Assembly: GCA_001023575.1 (NCBI GenBank)
Contig: CP011489.1
Span: forward strand, 1,673,001-1,737,000
DNA: 64,000 bases
Origin: Actinobacteria bacterium IMCC26256
GTDB lineage: Bacteria > Actinomycetota > Acidimicrobiia > IMCC26256
Reading direction: 5' to 3'
The notes beneath the pieces were generated by a model. It searched no databases and was not told where the DNA came from. It worked only from the letters and a program-made list of their open reading frames with translations. This document shows positions 51,617 through 61,234 of this stretch, piece by piece (the first letter of the stretch is position 1; each line of letters starts with the position of its first letter). Position numbers and translations under genes: made by a program.

Positions 51617-52510
51617 TTAGGGTACTCGCACCGAGGCCCGCGGATGACGCACTAGCTGGCTGAGCATCGCTACCCCACAGCGAAGGGAGAGCAGCAAGGC
51701 GGTGGGGGCGAGGAGCACCCGCTTGGCACCACTCCATCGCTTATTGGCAAATCGAAATGCCGAGCGATGATGCGCTGCAATCATCCTAAAAGGGGTTCTC
51801 CCTGTGCTGACTCCCTGCACATGTGTCACCTCGGCATTTGGGGCGTACTCGACGCCCCACCCTGCTCCCTTAAGCCGCCAGCAAAGATCGACGTCCTCGA
51901 CATACATGAAGTAAGCCTCATCCCAACCGCCGATCTGGTTGAGAGCCTCTCGCCGAAGCCAAACGGCAGCACCTGATACCCAATCGACACGGCGCGCTAC
52001 TTCAGGGTCGCGCTCAAGCTCGCGGTAGCGACGAGTCGCCTTATTATTTGGCCGTATCGAACCAAATAACGCATGCCCAAGTGCATCAAAATTTGAGGGC
52101 ACGCTTCTAGCTGAAGGGTATATCTCTCCATTTGCCTCTCGAATCTTGGGCCCCAGCGCCCCAAGAGTTGGCTCGGACCCAAACCGATCCATCACGCCTG
52201 CGGCACTGCCAGAAACGAGTATCGCATCAGGATTTATAACCGCCACAATCTCAGCCTTAGTAGCGGCAATGCCGAGATTTGCAGCGCGTGCATAGCCGAG
52301 GTTTGCGCCAGGCCTGATGACGCTCACTTGGGGGAACTCTGCCTCAATTTGAGCAACGGAATCTGCTGGTTTACTAGATACAAAATTATCTACAACGACT
52401 ACCTCTGGAGCTGCCCCGGCAGAGTCATCGCTAAGAAGCGAGCGAACGCAGTCAAGGAGTAGCGGGCCAGAGTCATAAGCAACTACTACCGCTGCCCATT
52501 CTCGTGTCAC
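51617..52510 (-). CDS. GT2 glycosyltransferase, WbbL-like rhamnosyltransferase type
   Basis: A 297-residue GT2 protein: VVAYDSGPLLLDCVRSLL, VVDNFVSSKP near 37, GANLGYARAANLGIA near 69, NPDAILV near 92 and the FMYVEDVDLCWRLKGAGW acceptor motif near 196. This order matches WbbL-type rhamnosyl transferases that begin arabinogalactan or O-antigen linkage in actinobacteria. Whether it uses dTDP-rhamnose cannot be read here. The start is GTG at 52510, overlapping the UXS stop by four bases. Confidence 0.92.
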   Translation of the reverse strand: MTREWAAVVVAYDSGPLLLDCVRSLLSDDSAGAAPEVVVVDNFVSSKPADSVAQIEAEFPQVSVIRPGANLGYARAANLGIAATKAEIVAVINPDAILVSGSAAGVMDRFGSEPTLGALGPKIREANGEIYPSARSVPSNFDALGHALFGSIRPNNKATRRYRELERDPEVARRVDWVSGAAVWLRREALNQIGGWDEAYFMYVEDVDLCWRLKGAGWGVEYAPNAEVTHVQGVSTGRTPFRMIAAHHRSAFRFANKRWSGAKRVLLAPTALLLSLRCGVAMLSQLVRHPRASVRVP

Positions 52511-53457
52511 TTAGCCTCCGCCTGAGCTAGTTCTTCGCGATACCACTTGCAGGTGCGCTCTAATGCCTCAGTTAGGTTGATCTCTGGACTCCAACCAAGT
52601 ACAGATTTAGCAAGCGTGATATCGGGTCGCCTACGAACCGGGTCATCCTCTGGGAGGGACTCAAAGACAATTCCAGCGTCAGAACCACAGACATCACGAA
52701 CTTTCTCAGCCAATTCGAGGATCGTGAACTCATTAGGATTACCTATATTCATAGCCCCAATATGGTCTGACTCCATTAATGCTACTAGGCCTCGTACTTC
52801 ATCCTCAACAAAACAGAACGACCGAGTCTGCGTGCCGTCGCCATAAATCGTAAGAGGATTTCCCTCTATCGCCTGAACAAGGAAGTTAGAGACAACGCGC
52901 CCATCAGAGGGTTTCATGCGCGGACCCATCGTGTTGAAGATGCGCGCAATCTTTGTATCGAGCCCGTGATAGCGGTGATAGGCCATTGTTAGTGCCTCTG
53001 AGAATCGCTTCGCTTCGTCGTATACCGAGCGCGGCCCAAGCGTGTTGACATTGCCCCAATAGCCCTCAGTCTGAGGATGCACAAGGGGATCGCCATAGAT
53101 CTCACTCGTTGAGGCCATTAAAAAGCGTGCTTTGTTCTGATGCGCGAGTTCGAGGGCGTGACGCGTACCTATTGAGCCAACATCGAGTGTCTCAAATGGG
53201 AGATTTAAATACTCAGGGGGGCTTGCCGGGCTTGCAAAATGCAGAACACAATCGACCTTGCCCTCAACCGGTATTCCTTGAATCACATCATGCTGCAAGA
53301 AAGTAAATCCATCCCTGCCTTCAAGGCTAGAGATATTTGAGCGGCGACCAGTGAGGAGATTGTCGACTGCTACAACCTCGTAACCACGATTGAGCAGATA
53401 CTCGCATAGGTGTGAACCAAGAAAACCGGATCCACCAGTTACAACCGCTCTAGGCAT
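52507..53457 (-). CDS. NAD-dependent epimerase/dehydratase, UDP-glucuronate decarboxylase type
   Basis: A 316-residue SDR-extended enzyme with the nucleotide motif GGSGFLGSHL (8-17), catalytic Thr/Ser in MASTSEIYG and YDEAK near 143, then RIFNTMGPRM and GDGTQTRSFCFVEDEVRGL, which together are typical of UDP-xylose synthase. It would decarboxylate UDP-glucuronate made by the enzyme from the upstream gene. Its ATG overlaps the UDP-glucose dehydrogenase stop by one base (TAATG). Normal length. Confidence 0.93.
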   Translation of the reverse strand: MPRAVVTGGSGFLGSHLCEYLLNRGYEVVAVDNLLTGRRSNISSLEGRDGFTFLQHDVIQGIPVEGKVDCVLHFASPASPPEYLNLPFETLDVGSIGTRHALELAHQNKARFLMASTSEIYGDPLVHPQTEGYWGNVNTLGPRSVYDEAKRFSEALTMAYHRYHGLDTKIARIFNTMGPRMKPSDGRVVSNFLVQAIEGNPLTIYGDGTQTRSFCFVEDEVRGLVALMESDHIGAMNIGNPNEFTILELAEKVRDVCGSDAGIVFESLPEDDPVRRRPDITLAKSVLGWSPEINLTEALERTCKWYREELAQAEAK

Positions 53458-54749
53458 TAGCGCCCAACACCCTCATATATCCATCCACGTCTGCGGAGAG
53501 CAACTGGATCAAGGATGTTGCGAGTATCTAAGACGACTCGCTTCTCTAACGCCTCGCCGATCTCGTCAAAATTAAGCCATCGAAACTCGTCCCATTCGGT
53601 GAGAACAACCATTAGCGATGCGCCCTTTGCAGCCTCAATAACAGAGTCAACACGCGTCATTGAGTCAATCAAAACGGAGTTAGCAGCAGCCTTGGGGTCG
53701 TATGCGCGTAAGGTCGCTCCCTCCTCAGAGAGCCGGCGAGCAACGTATACCGCCGGCGAGTCGCGAACGTCATCTGAATTGGCTTTGAACGCAAGCCCCA
53801 AAATTGCTACCTCGACTCCGCGCAGATCTCCGCCAACGAGTCGCCTTGCTTTATTGATCATTCGTTCGTGTTGCGCAAAGTTTCCGTCTATTACCCCTTG
53901 AAGCAGAGGGAACTCTGCCCCTGCTGCATGGGCAGCATGCATGAGTGCTGAGGTGTCTTTAGGGAAACAGGATCCGCCATACCCTGGGCCAGGCTGTAGA
54001 AACTCAAAACCGATGCGAGTGTCGTACCCCATTCCGAGCGCGACTTCGCTCACATCGGCGTCGAGGGATTCACAGAGGTTTGCGATCGCGTTCATAAATG
54101 AGATCTTGGTAGCGAGAAATGCATTCGACGCGTACTTAATCATCTCTGCCGAGGCAGGGTCAGTAACAACAATTGGAGCATGTACTCCGGCGTAGAGCTC
54201 GCTCACACGAACAGCAGTTGCAGAGTTGTCGCAACCAACAACAACGCGTGAGGCATGTAGAAAATCTCGCACGGAGGTACCTTCGCGAAGGAACTCAGGA
54301 TTGGATGCAACCCCGATCTCGTCGATAGATCCACCTGCTTCGCCGAGCAGCCGTTGAACTCGACGGGTAGTGCCAACAGGCACAGTCGATTTGTTAATAA
54401 CGACCGAACCGGACCTAAGTGACCCGGCAATCTCAAGCACTACGGCGTCAATAAATGAAAGATCTGCTGAGCCATCCGCTCCTTGAGGGGTCGGGACACA
54501 CAAGAAGATGAACTCTGCATCCGCTACGGCGACGCTCGCCCCTAGGACGAACCTCAGCCTCCCTGACTCAAGACCCTCCGCAACTAGTTCGGAGAGCCCA
54601 TCCTCGTGGATAGGGATCTCTCCACGGTTCAGCGCATCTACCCTCGCAGGGTCGATATCCCCCGCAACTACGGAGTGGCCCAAGTGGGCTAGGCATGCTG
54701 CAGTAGTGATCCCCACATACCCAGCTCCGATAACAGCTACATCACTCAC
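53457..54749 (-). CDS. UDP-glucose 6-dehydrogenase
   Basis: Oxidises UDP-glucose to UDP-glucuronate with two NAD. Rossmann GAGYVG is near the start, then GDIDPARVDALN, CVPTPQGADGSADLSF, KSTVPVGT and the active-site PGPGYGGSCFPKDTSAL with its Cys; the SDDVRDSPA loop is also present. I chose the GTG at 54749, two residues before the first strand; a TTG at 54803 would add eighteen poorly conserved residues. It is the first gene of the five-gene polysaccharide operon and supplies substrate to the next enzyme. Confidence 0.95.
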   Translation of the reverse strand: MSDVAVIGAGYVGITTAACLAHLGHSVVAGDIDPARVDALNRGEIPIHEDGLSELVAEGLESGRLRFVLGASVAVADAEFIFLCVPTPQGADGSADLSFIDAVVLEIAGSLRSGSVVINKSTVPVGTTRRVQRLLGEAGGSIDEIGVASNPEFLREGTSVRDFLHASRVVVGCDNSATAVRVSELYAGVHAPIVVTDPASAEMIKYASNAFLATKISFMNAIANLCESLDADVSEVALGMGYDTRIGFEFLQPGPGYGGSCFPKDTSALMHAAHAAGAEFPLLQGVIDGNFAQHERMINKARRLVGGDLRGVEVAILGLAFKANSDDVRDSPAVYVARRLSEEGATLRAYDPKAAANSVLIDSMTRVDSVIEAAKGASLMVVLTEWDEFRWLNFDEIGEALEKRVVLDTRNILDPVALRRRGWIYEGVGR

Positions 54750-54827
54750 AGGGCGAGAGTCTAAACCCACGGCACCCTTGGCTTGACCAAACCTTGAACG
54801 CAACTCATTTGAACTTCTAATTGCAGA

Positions 54828-54866
54828 GAGCCCCTAACAAGAGCCCCTAACAAGAGCCCCTAACAA
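54828..54866 (-). repeat. Three 13-bp tandem copies across the LCP gene stop
   Basis: GAGCCCCTAACAA occurs three times without change at 54828-54840, 54841-54853 and 54854-54866. The last copy contains the stop of the LCP gene (read on the minus strand), so the gene end has been copied twice into its 3' flank. Confidence 0.95.
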
Positions 54867-56440
54867 GCAGGTGTCGCAGGGGCCCCAGGTTTTGTCGAGC
54901 CACTCGGAGCAGTCGTGCTCGGCGCCGGCTTCGATCCTGAGGAGCCACTAGCCCCGGTCGAACCAGGAGCACGCACCCCGACAAAATCGGGGCCGATTAC
55001 TAACGACACATCTGCATCTATAAGCGACTTATCCTCAATCAGTCTCCCGACCCCGCCTAGGTACGTTGCTACCAAGCGCGCTGCTTCACGTTGCCCACGC
55101 TGGTAGCGGATCTGAGTCTCGCTGACACTCCCTGCATTCCCCATCCCGGATGGAACGAATGAGTACTTCTGCATAGAGGTAAGCGTTGATCCTGCGAGAC
55201 CAGAGGTAGACGAGCCGTTTAATACACGCAGACTTACCTGCGATGGGACAATCTTGATTGGCTTCTCGGTTGAGGTCTTCACCGCTCCCCCAAAGGTGCG
55301 CAGGCGAGCGATTACTCCCTCTGCTGCAGGTTGATCTAGATAAAGAACCTGCTGACCTTGATAATTTGGTCCGCCCTTATTGGGTACGGTGACCATCTCA
55401 ATGCTGCTCGTGTCACTTGGATTTACCTGCCGGAATGTATTGACCAACTGGAATATCTCAGTCTTACCTAGGCTCTCATCAACAGTCAGCTGAGGGATCA
55501 CTGCATTCGCCATGCGATTAGCAGTAAAGGGGTTTCTGCCTGCTTTCTGAGCAGCAACCTGCGCTAGGCGCCGGATAAAACTCTGCTGGCGACCTATGCG
55601 CCCAATATCAGGTATCGCATCTACAGAGTTCCAGCGCTTTGTACTCGCGTCGTAGTACTCAAGATGCCGAGAGCGAACGTAGGCGAGCGCTGCGTTCCCA
55701 TCTAGGGGCACGCAAGCGGGAGCTAGGGCAACATTTAGCCCAGAGAAGGCATCGCGCGCAGGGGCAGGGAAATAAACAGGGACGCTGCCGATCGCATTGA
55801 CAACACCCATGAACGCCTCGAAGTTCAACTCGACATAGTGATTGATGTCGATCTGAAAATTCTGCTCGATCGTGTCGATAACTTTCTGAGGCCCATCGTT
55901 GAACGCGGCGTTGATCTTTGATTTACCGCGCCCGGGTATATCCACGAGAAGATCTCGCGGGAACGAGACAAGCAGGGAGGTCTTCGCCTCAGGGTCAACG
56001 TGGACAACCATGAGAGTGTCAGATCGGGTCCCTCCGGCCTCCGCTGTTGTCCCGAAAGCGTTGGCCTGTGTCTCATTCTCAACGAAGGCTCGAGAGTCGG
56101 AGCCAAGTACCAAGTAGTTACCCGCTTTGCCCGGGCTAGATGGAAGGTCGAGTCCCCTGACGCGTCCGATATCTGCAATCTTGGCGCTCACCGCGATATT
56201 GACTGCGAATACACCGGTAACGACTACACAGAGAGTCACAGCCAATGCTGTTACGTACCTGCGCAGAAATACTTGGCGGGCACGCGGCGATACTCGAGGG
56301 AGGGAGCGACCCTTTCCGCCACCTCGAGGAGAACTAGTCCTCGTGTGGGCGGCGCCTCTGGCGCTTGCTCGGGGATTCCTCTGAGAATCCGCCTTAGCGC
56401 TATCTGAATTTGGGGAAGTCGGTCTATTAGGGGGAGCCAC
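54860..56440 (-). CDS. LCP (LytR-CpsA-Psr) family glycopolymer ligase
   Basis: A 526-residue protein when started at GTG 56440. A basic cytoplasmic region and membrane anchor precede the LCP domain: LVLGSDSRAF, GGTRSDTLMVVHVDPE, LVSFPRDLLVDIPGRGKSKINAAF and ALAYVRSRHLEY, each with Arg/Asp residues used in pyrophosphate binding. LytR_C follows (about 410-500), then a Gly-Ser-Pro-Thr tail ending in Cys. It likely attaches the polysaccharide made by the adjacent operon to peptidoglycan. The longer frame to 56590 overlaps the divergent pabB gene, so the GTG start is preferred; this is tentative. Confidence 0.9.
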   Translation of the reverse strand: MAPPNRPTSPNSDSAKADSQRNPRASARGAAHTRTSSPRGGGKGRSLPRVSPRARQVFLRRYVTALAVTLCVVVTGVFAVNIAVSAKIADIGRVRGLDLPSSPGKAGNYLVLGSDSRAFVENETQANAFGTTAEAGGTRSDTLMVVHVDPEAKTSLLVSFPRDLLVDIPGRGKSKINAAFNDGPQKVIDTIEQNFQIDINHYVELNFEAFMGVVNAIGSVPVYFPAPARDAFSGLNVALAPACVPLDGNAALAYVRSRHLEYYDASTKRWNSVDAIPDIGRIGRQQSFIRRLAQVAAQKAGRNPFTANRMANAVIPQLTVDESLGKTEIFQLVNTFRQVNPSDTSSIEMVTVPNKGGPNYQGQQVLYLDQPAAEGVIARLRTFGGAVKTSTEKPIKIVPSQVSLRVLNGSSTSGLAGSTLTSMQKYSFVPSGMGNAGSVSETQIRYQRGQREAARLVATYLGGVGRLIEDKSLIDADVSLVIGPDFVGVRAPGSTGASGSSGSKPAPSTTAPSGSTKPGAPATPAC

Positions 56441-56529
56441 GATGGCTCTGAGTGTAGTTAAGGAAGGCCGGTATTCCCTCGCGCTCACAGAACTTTGGGG
56501 GACTTCTGACTCCTTTTGGGCGCTGATTC

Positions 56530-57771
56530 GTGCGCTCGGATAACGTCGAAGGCGTGCTCGCCGGTTCAATACTGCGTCTTCTCGACCCATACGAGGACCT
56601 AGCCGTTGTTCGTGACGGCGCGAATACCATTATTGCTATAGATGCTCAAGAGACGCGCCACGTCTCTGGGCCCCAAGCTCTCGATTCTCTGAGTTCACTC
56701 ACAGACGGTTGGTGGGCAGGGGCAATTGCCTACGAGTTGGGGCGCGAGATAGAGAAGCTCGATTCTCCTCGCCCTGCAACGAACCTTCCCGACCTTCTCC
56801 TCACACGCTTCGCAGCACGCCTCACCCTCGCGCCAGATAGAGCACCCAAGATTGAGGGGGAGGGCTTAGGGGTTGCGCTTCTACGACGAGCCCTTGAGAA
56901 CGCTCGACCCGGAGTCGGAGATACCCATCTAGTCGGTGAGTGGAGAAGCAGCCTTGACCGCCATGCATTCGAGGCCGGAGTCGAGGCGATTATCGGGCTC
57001 GAGCAGGCGGGCGAGTGTTACCAGGTAAATCTCACTCGACGACTTACGTGTGATGCCGAGGCAAACGATGTCGAGTTATTCGATGCATTAGATCGAAACA
57101 ATCCTGCCCCACACGCTGCCCTAATTCGAACGGGAAATATCTCCATTGTCTCCGCGTCACCCGAGAGATTCTTAAGCATTGAAGGGCGCAGGGTCGAGAC
57201 ACGCCCCATCAAAGGGACTGCGCGCGATGCAGCCGATCTACTCGAGAGCGCGAAGGATCGCGCTGAGAACATCATGATCGTTGACCTCGCCCGCAATGAC
57301 CTCGGGCGAGTCTGCACGTTTGGATCCGTCTCCGTACCAGTTCTCTGCGCATTAGAGCCGCACCCCGGGCTCCACCACCTAGTAAGTACCGTCACCGGCA
57401 CACTCGCTCCGGGAGGAGATCTAACGCAGTTGCTTCGCGCCACGCTCCCCCCTGCCTCCGTCACCGGTGCACCCAAGCCTCGGGTTCTCTCAGCGATTGA
57501 GGAGTTCGAACCAGTTCCTCGCGGTTATTACTGCGGTGCAGTGGGGTGGATCGACACGGCGAATAATCGAGCCGACCTAGCGGTGGCAATTCGCACATTT
57601 ACAATCGCCTCCGGCGAGACGACTCTCGGCGTAGGGGCCGGGATCACTGTCGGGTCTAATCCTCGAGATGAATGGGAGGAGACTGAGCTAAAGGCTGCTC
57701 GTTTGCTCGCTTCCTCCGTCGGCACCGCGCGGCGATCACGCGTGCGAACAGACTCAATACGAACAGATTGA
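56530..57771 (+). CDS. pabB: Aminodeoxychorismate synthase component I (PabB-like)
   Basis: A 413-residue chorismate-binding enzyme: YQVNLTRRL, SASPERFLSIEG, PIKGTARDA near 227 and ENIMIVDLARNDLGRVC near 248, ending with FEPVPRGYYCGAVGWI and GAGITVGSNP. It makes 4-amino-4-deoxychorismate for folate, supported by the adjacent class-IV transaminase-like lyase gene 7 bp downstream; anthranilate synthase is an alternative. The starting codon is GTG at 56530. A glutaminase partner is not in the window. The last codons are repeated across the stop. Confidence 0.9.
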   Translation: MRSDNVEGVLAGSILRLLDPYEDLAVVRDGANTIIAIDAQETRHVSGPQALDSLSSLTDGWWAGAIAYELGREIEKLDSPRPATNLPDLLLTRFAARLTLAPDRAPKIEGEGLGVALLRRALENARPGVGDTHLVGEWRSSLDRHAFEAGVEAIIGLEQAGECYQVNLTRRLTCDAEANDVELFDALDRNNPAPHAALIRTGNISIVSASPERFLSIEGRRVETRPIKGTARDAADLLESAKDRAENIMIVDLARNDLGRVCTFGSVSVPVLCALEPHPGLHHLVSTVTGTLAPGGDLTQLLRATLPPASVTGAPKPRVLSAIEEFEPVPRGYYCGAVGWIDTANNRADLAVAIRTFTIASGETTLGVGAGITVGSNPRDEWEETELKAARLLASSVGTARRSRVRTDSIRTD

Positions 57772-57774
57772 TTA
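57745..57774 (+). repeat. 15-bp duplication across the PabB stop
   Basis: CGAACAGACTCAATA (57745-57759) is followed by CGAACAGATTGATTA (57760-57774), 12 of 15 bases the same. The second copy contains the stop TGA and ends just before the pabC ATG. Confidence 0.7.
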
Positions 57775-57778
57775 CGCG

Positions 57779-58615
57779 ATGATTCTCTGGCTAAACGGAG
57801 CGATGGTCTCCGATTCTGAGGCGCGCATCGCTCCTTCAGACCATGGCTTCCTCGTGGGCGACGGAGTATTTGAGACTCTCAGGGTCTACTCAGGAGTTCC
57901 TTTTGCATGGGATCGCCATCGACTGCGCCTTGAGCACTCTGCAGCGGCGCTTAACCTCACCCTACCGAGAGATGAGATACTCCGCAGCGCAGCGAATGAT
58001 GTCATCGCGATGAATGCACTACCTGATTGTCGCTTGCGCGTCACTATCACCGGAGGTGAATCCTCCCTCGGCTCTGATCAAAGCTCCTCGGCACCGACCG
58101 CAGTCATCGCAGTAGGCCACTTGACTGAGTGGCCGTTAAAAGCATCGGTAGTGACCGTGCAATGGACTCGCAATGAACGCGGCGCAACTGCCGGGCTCAA
58201 GACGACCTCCTACGCCGAGAATGTGCGTGCACTGGCCTCTGCAAAATCACAGGGTGCCGAAGAGGCGATATTCGCTAATACACGTGGCGAACTATGCGAA
58301 GGCACTGGATCGAACGTCTTTGTCCTGCAAGATGGGGTGCTGTGTACGCCACCATTGAGCAGTGGTTGCCTCGCTGGTGTCACGCGAGCGATCACTATTG
58401 AACTTGCTAACAGAATCGGCATCACGTGCGAGGAGCGAGAGATGCCACTAGCGGCGCTAGCAGGTGCTAGCGAGGCGTTCCTAACATCAAGCACTCGTGA
58501 AATACAGGCGATTGGCAATGTCGACGGAATGAGTCTCGCCTCGGCCCCTGGGCCAATAACGCTTCAATTACAGAGCGCTTGGCGCGAGCTGCTGAGCACA
58601 TCGCTCGAGCCTTAA
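57779..58615 (+). CDS. pabC: Aminodeoxychorismate lyase / class IV aminotransferase
   Basis: A 278-residue fold-type IV PLP enzyme. GDGVFETLRVYSG near 24 is the family opening, the PLP lysine is in GLKTTSYAENV near residue 140, and NTRGELCEGTGSNVFV plus PPLSSGCLAGVTRAI follow. Next to pabB it most likely releases pyruvate to give p-aminobenzoate for folate. Branched-chain or D-amino-acid transaminase activity is an alternative on fold alone. It ends convergently with birA, 3 bp apart. Confidence 0.88.
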   Translation: MILWLNGAMVSDSEARIAPSDHGFLVGDGVFETLRVYSGVPFAWDRHRLRLEHSAAALNLTLPRDEILRSAANDVIAMNALPDCRLRVTITGGESSLGSDQSSSAPTAVIAVGHLTEWPLKASVVTVQWTRNERGATAGLKTTSYAENVRALASAKSQGAEEAIFANTRGELCEGTGSNVFVLQDGVLCTPPLSSGCLAGVTRAITIELANRIGITCEEREMPLAALAGASEAFLTSSTREIQAIGNVDGMSLASAPGPITLQLQSAWRELLSTSLEP

Positions 58616-58618
58616 CGC

Positions 58619-59431
58619 TCAAACCGGCCTGAGGTGCACGACATCCCCCGCAGTAATGCAGCGCAGGGCTCCCCCATCGGTGCGTACCTCGAGACTCCCG
58701 TCATCTGTCACACCCTCAGCAATACCCTCGAATGCCTCACCGGCTAGCTCGATACGCACACGTGTATTCAATGTGCCGAGTCGCTCTCGGTAATCGCTAA
58801 GCACGCTGTTTAAATCATTGAGCAACACGGAGTACCTATCGAGAAACTCATTGAGCAATTCATCACGACTGATATCTCTACCCGAGACGAGATTGCAGGC
58901 TGTGGCAGTCTCAACTAGCTCGGCAGGAAAATCGCTCCACTGCACATTTACCCCGATACCAACCACTACACAGCGCAACGAACCATCCGATATCTCGGAC
59001 TCAGTGAGCATGCCGCAGAGTTTGCGATTCCCTACTAGGGGATCACTGGCCAACAGATCATTTGGCCACTTAAGGATTGGTGCAAAACCGGCGACGGCTT
59101 CAACTGCATCCGCCATTGCAAGCCCTGCTGCCATCGTAAGTAAGTGAACAGAAGCGATAGTGATCTCGGGGGCGATCTCGGGCCGCAGCAATACCGACAT
59201 GAGCAGCGATGCCCCTACCGGCGCCTCCCATGTACGCCCCAACCTTCCGCGGCCTGCGCTCTGGTGATCGGCCACCACGACCGTCCCCGAGGCCTCCCCT
59301 GCTCTGGCCGCATCGAGGAGATATCGATTGGTTGAATCCACCTCAGCGAGTCGAATTATCGGCCCCAGACGTGACTCCCCCGGCGAGGGATTTGGGTTCT
59401 CGGGGGGCGGAGTGGCAGAAGGTTGGTTCAC
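58619..59431 (-). CDS. birA: Biotin--[acetyl-CoA-carboxylase] ligase
   Basis: A 270-residue biotin protein ligase without an N-terminal helix-turn-helix, so a ligase but probably not a repressor. DSTNRYLLDAARAG opens the catalytic domain, the biotinyl-AMP loop is GRGRLGRTW, KWPNDLL is near 126, and GIGVNVQW follows. The C-terminal SH3-like domain ends with the strand before VVHLRP. The start GTG 59431 is preferred to the TTG at 59461. It is divergent from a gene for a biotin-containing carboxylase, its likely substrate. Confidence 0.93.
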   Translation of the reverse strand: MNQPSATPPPENPNPSPGESRLGPIIRLAEVDSTNRYLLDAARAGEASGTVVVADHQSAGRGRLGRTWEAPVGASLLMSVLLRPEIAPEITIASVHLLTMAAGLAMADAVEAVAGFAPILKWPNDLLASDPLVGNRKLCGMLTESEISDGSLRCVVVGIGVNVQWSDFPAELVETATACNLVSGRDISRDELLNEFLDRYSVLLNDLNSVLSDYRERLGTLNTRVRIELAGEAFEGIAEGVTDDGSLEVRTDGGALRCITAGDVVHLRPV

Positions 59432-59482
59432 GCCCCGTAGGATACGACGACCCAAGACCAACTTCCCGGGAGAAACGCAAAA

Positions 59483-61234
59483 GTGCTGAAGAAAATTCTT
59501 ATCGCCAACCGGGGAGAGATCGCCGTACGCGTTATGCGGACCTGCCGAGAGATGGGGATAGCGACTGTTGCCGTCTACTCAGACGTCGACCGTGATGCCT
59601 TTCATGTTCGATATGCAGATGAGGCCTACTCAATCGGTGGACAGACAGCCGCGGAGTCATACCTAAACCAAGATCGCATTATTGAGGTCATTACGCGATC
59701 TGGCGCAGATGGCGTGCACCCTGGTTACGGCTTCTACTCTGAGAATGCAGATTTCGCTCGCGCTGTTACAGCAATGGGTGTTGCATGGATCGGCCCACCG
59801 CCCGAGGCAATCGAAGACATGGGCGACAAAATTAGTGCTCGAAAAGCAGCAGCGCGCGGAGATGTCGAGAGCGTTCCAGGTACAACCAAGCCTGTTCAGA
59901 ATGCGCAAGAGGTAATTGAATTCGGCGAGGCTTACGGATGGCCGATCACGATCAAGGCTGCCTACGGTGGTGGCGGACGCGGAATGAAGGTCGTCAACGC
60001 TCCTGATGAAGCCGCAGAGGCCCTTGAGTCTGCTGGGCGTGAAGCCCTTGCATACTTTGGTCGCAGCGAGGCTTACCTAGAGAAATACCTAACCTCACCT
60101 CGCCACATTGAGATTCAGATCATGGCCGATACACATGGAAATGTGGTCTGGCTCGGCGAGCGCGACTGCTCAGTGCAGCGTCGCCACCAGAAACTTATTG
60201 AAGAGAGCCCGGCAGCAGACCTATCCGAAGAGACGCGCACCGCAATGGGCGAGGCCGCTGTAAAGGTTGCCAAGGCGACGGGTTATGTAAACGCCGGAAC
60301 AATTGAGATGCTCTACCAAGATGGCGAGTTCTACTTCCTTGAGATGAATACTCGCCTCCAGGTCGAGCACTGTGTAACCGAGTTGGTTACATCTCTCGAT
60401 CTAGTCGCTGAGCAGATTCGCATTGCATCCGGCCTGCCCCTCTCGTTTACGCAGGACGAGATTGTGCGCACCGGTCACGCAATTGAGTGCCGCATCAATG
60501 CGGAGAACTCAGCAAAAGGATTCTTGCCTTCACCCGGAACGATCCACGACCTTCATATTCCCTCGGGCCCTGGGGTTCGCTGGGATGGTGGCTACGAGCG
60601 CGGCGATACTGTTAGCCAGTACTACGACAACCTTGTCGGCAAGTTGATCGTCTGGGCACCGGATCGCGATCGTGCACGCCTGCGCATGCTGCGTGCCCTC
60701 TCGGAGTTCGAGATTGACGGACTGCACACAACAATCCCCGCCCAAAAACTTGTTCTAGAGCACCCAGAGTTTGCTGCGAACCAGCACTCCACGCGCTGGC
60801 TTGAGGAGAAGGTAGACCTCAGCGGTTTAACGAGTAGCGCTGGATCAAGTGCGCCTGCTGACGGCGACTCATCGCTGATGGCTCGCGATGTGCCAGTTGA
60901 GGTAGACGGTCGACTCTTCGCTGTAAAGGTCTGGCTCCCAGAGGCTCCGGTCGCTGGCGTATCAGCCAAGAAATCATCCAAGCCCAAGCCTGCAGCAGCG
61001 GGATCGGGTGGCGCTGGTGGGAACGGAACAATTACCGCACCGATGCAGGGGACAATTGTAAAAGTGCTTGTTGAGGTTGGCCAAGAGGTTGCTGCCGGCG
61101 ATTCACTACTCGTGCTTGAGGCGATGAAGATGGAGAATCACATCAACGCAGAGCAGAGTGGAAAAATCAAAGAGCTCCGCGTCGAGGCCGGGAAGACCGT
61201 CAGCGCCGGCGACATACTCATAATCATCGAGTAG
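59483..61234 (+). CDS. Biotin carboxylase/BCCP fusion (acyl-CoA carboxylase alpha subunit)
   Basis: A 583-residue alpha subunit: KKILIANRGEIAVRVMRTCRE opens the biotin carboxylase domain (about 1-445), with GGGGRGMK ATP loop near 165, EMNTRLQVEH near 290. A Pro/Ala-rich linker leads to the biotinyl domain with EAMKMENH near 547, the Lys accepting biotin. It carboxylates biotin for acetyl- or propionyl-CoA carboxylase; the beta subunit is outside the window. GTG start at 59483. The final codons are copied 72 bp downstream. Confidence 0.95.
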   Translation: MLKKILIANRGEIAVRVMRTCREMGIATVAVYSDVDRDAFHVRYADEAYSIGGQTAAESYLNQDRIIEVITRSGADGVHPGYGFYSENADFARAVTAMGVAWIGPPPEAIEDMGDKISARKAAARGDVESVPGTTKPVQNAQEVIEFGEAYGWPITIKAAYGGGGRGMKVVNAPDEAAEALESAGREALAYFGRSEAYLEKYLTSPRHIEIQIMADTHGNVVWLGERDCSVQRRHQKLIEESPAADLSEETRTAMGEAAVKVAKATGYVNAGTIEMLYQDGEFYFLEMNTRLQVEHCVTELVTSLDLVAEQIRIASGLPLSFTQDEIVRTGHAIECRINAENSAKGFLPSPGTIHDLHIPSGPGVRWDGGYERGDTVSQYYDNLVGKLIVWAPDRDRARLRMLRALSEFEIDGLHTTIPAQKLVLEHPEFAANQHSTRWLEEKVDLSGLTSSAGSSAPADGDSSLMARDVPVEVDGRLFAVKVWLPEAPVAGVSAKKSSKPKPAAAGSGGAGGNGTITAPMQGTIVKVLVEVGQEVAAGDSLLVLEAMKMENHINAEQSGKIKELRVEAGKTVSAGDILIIIE

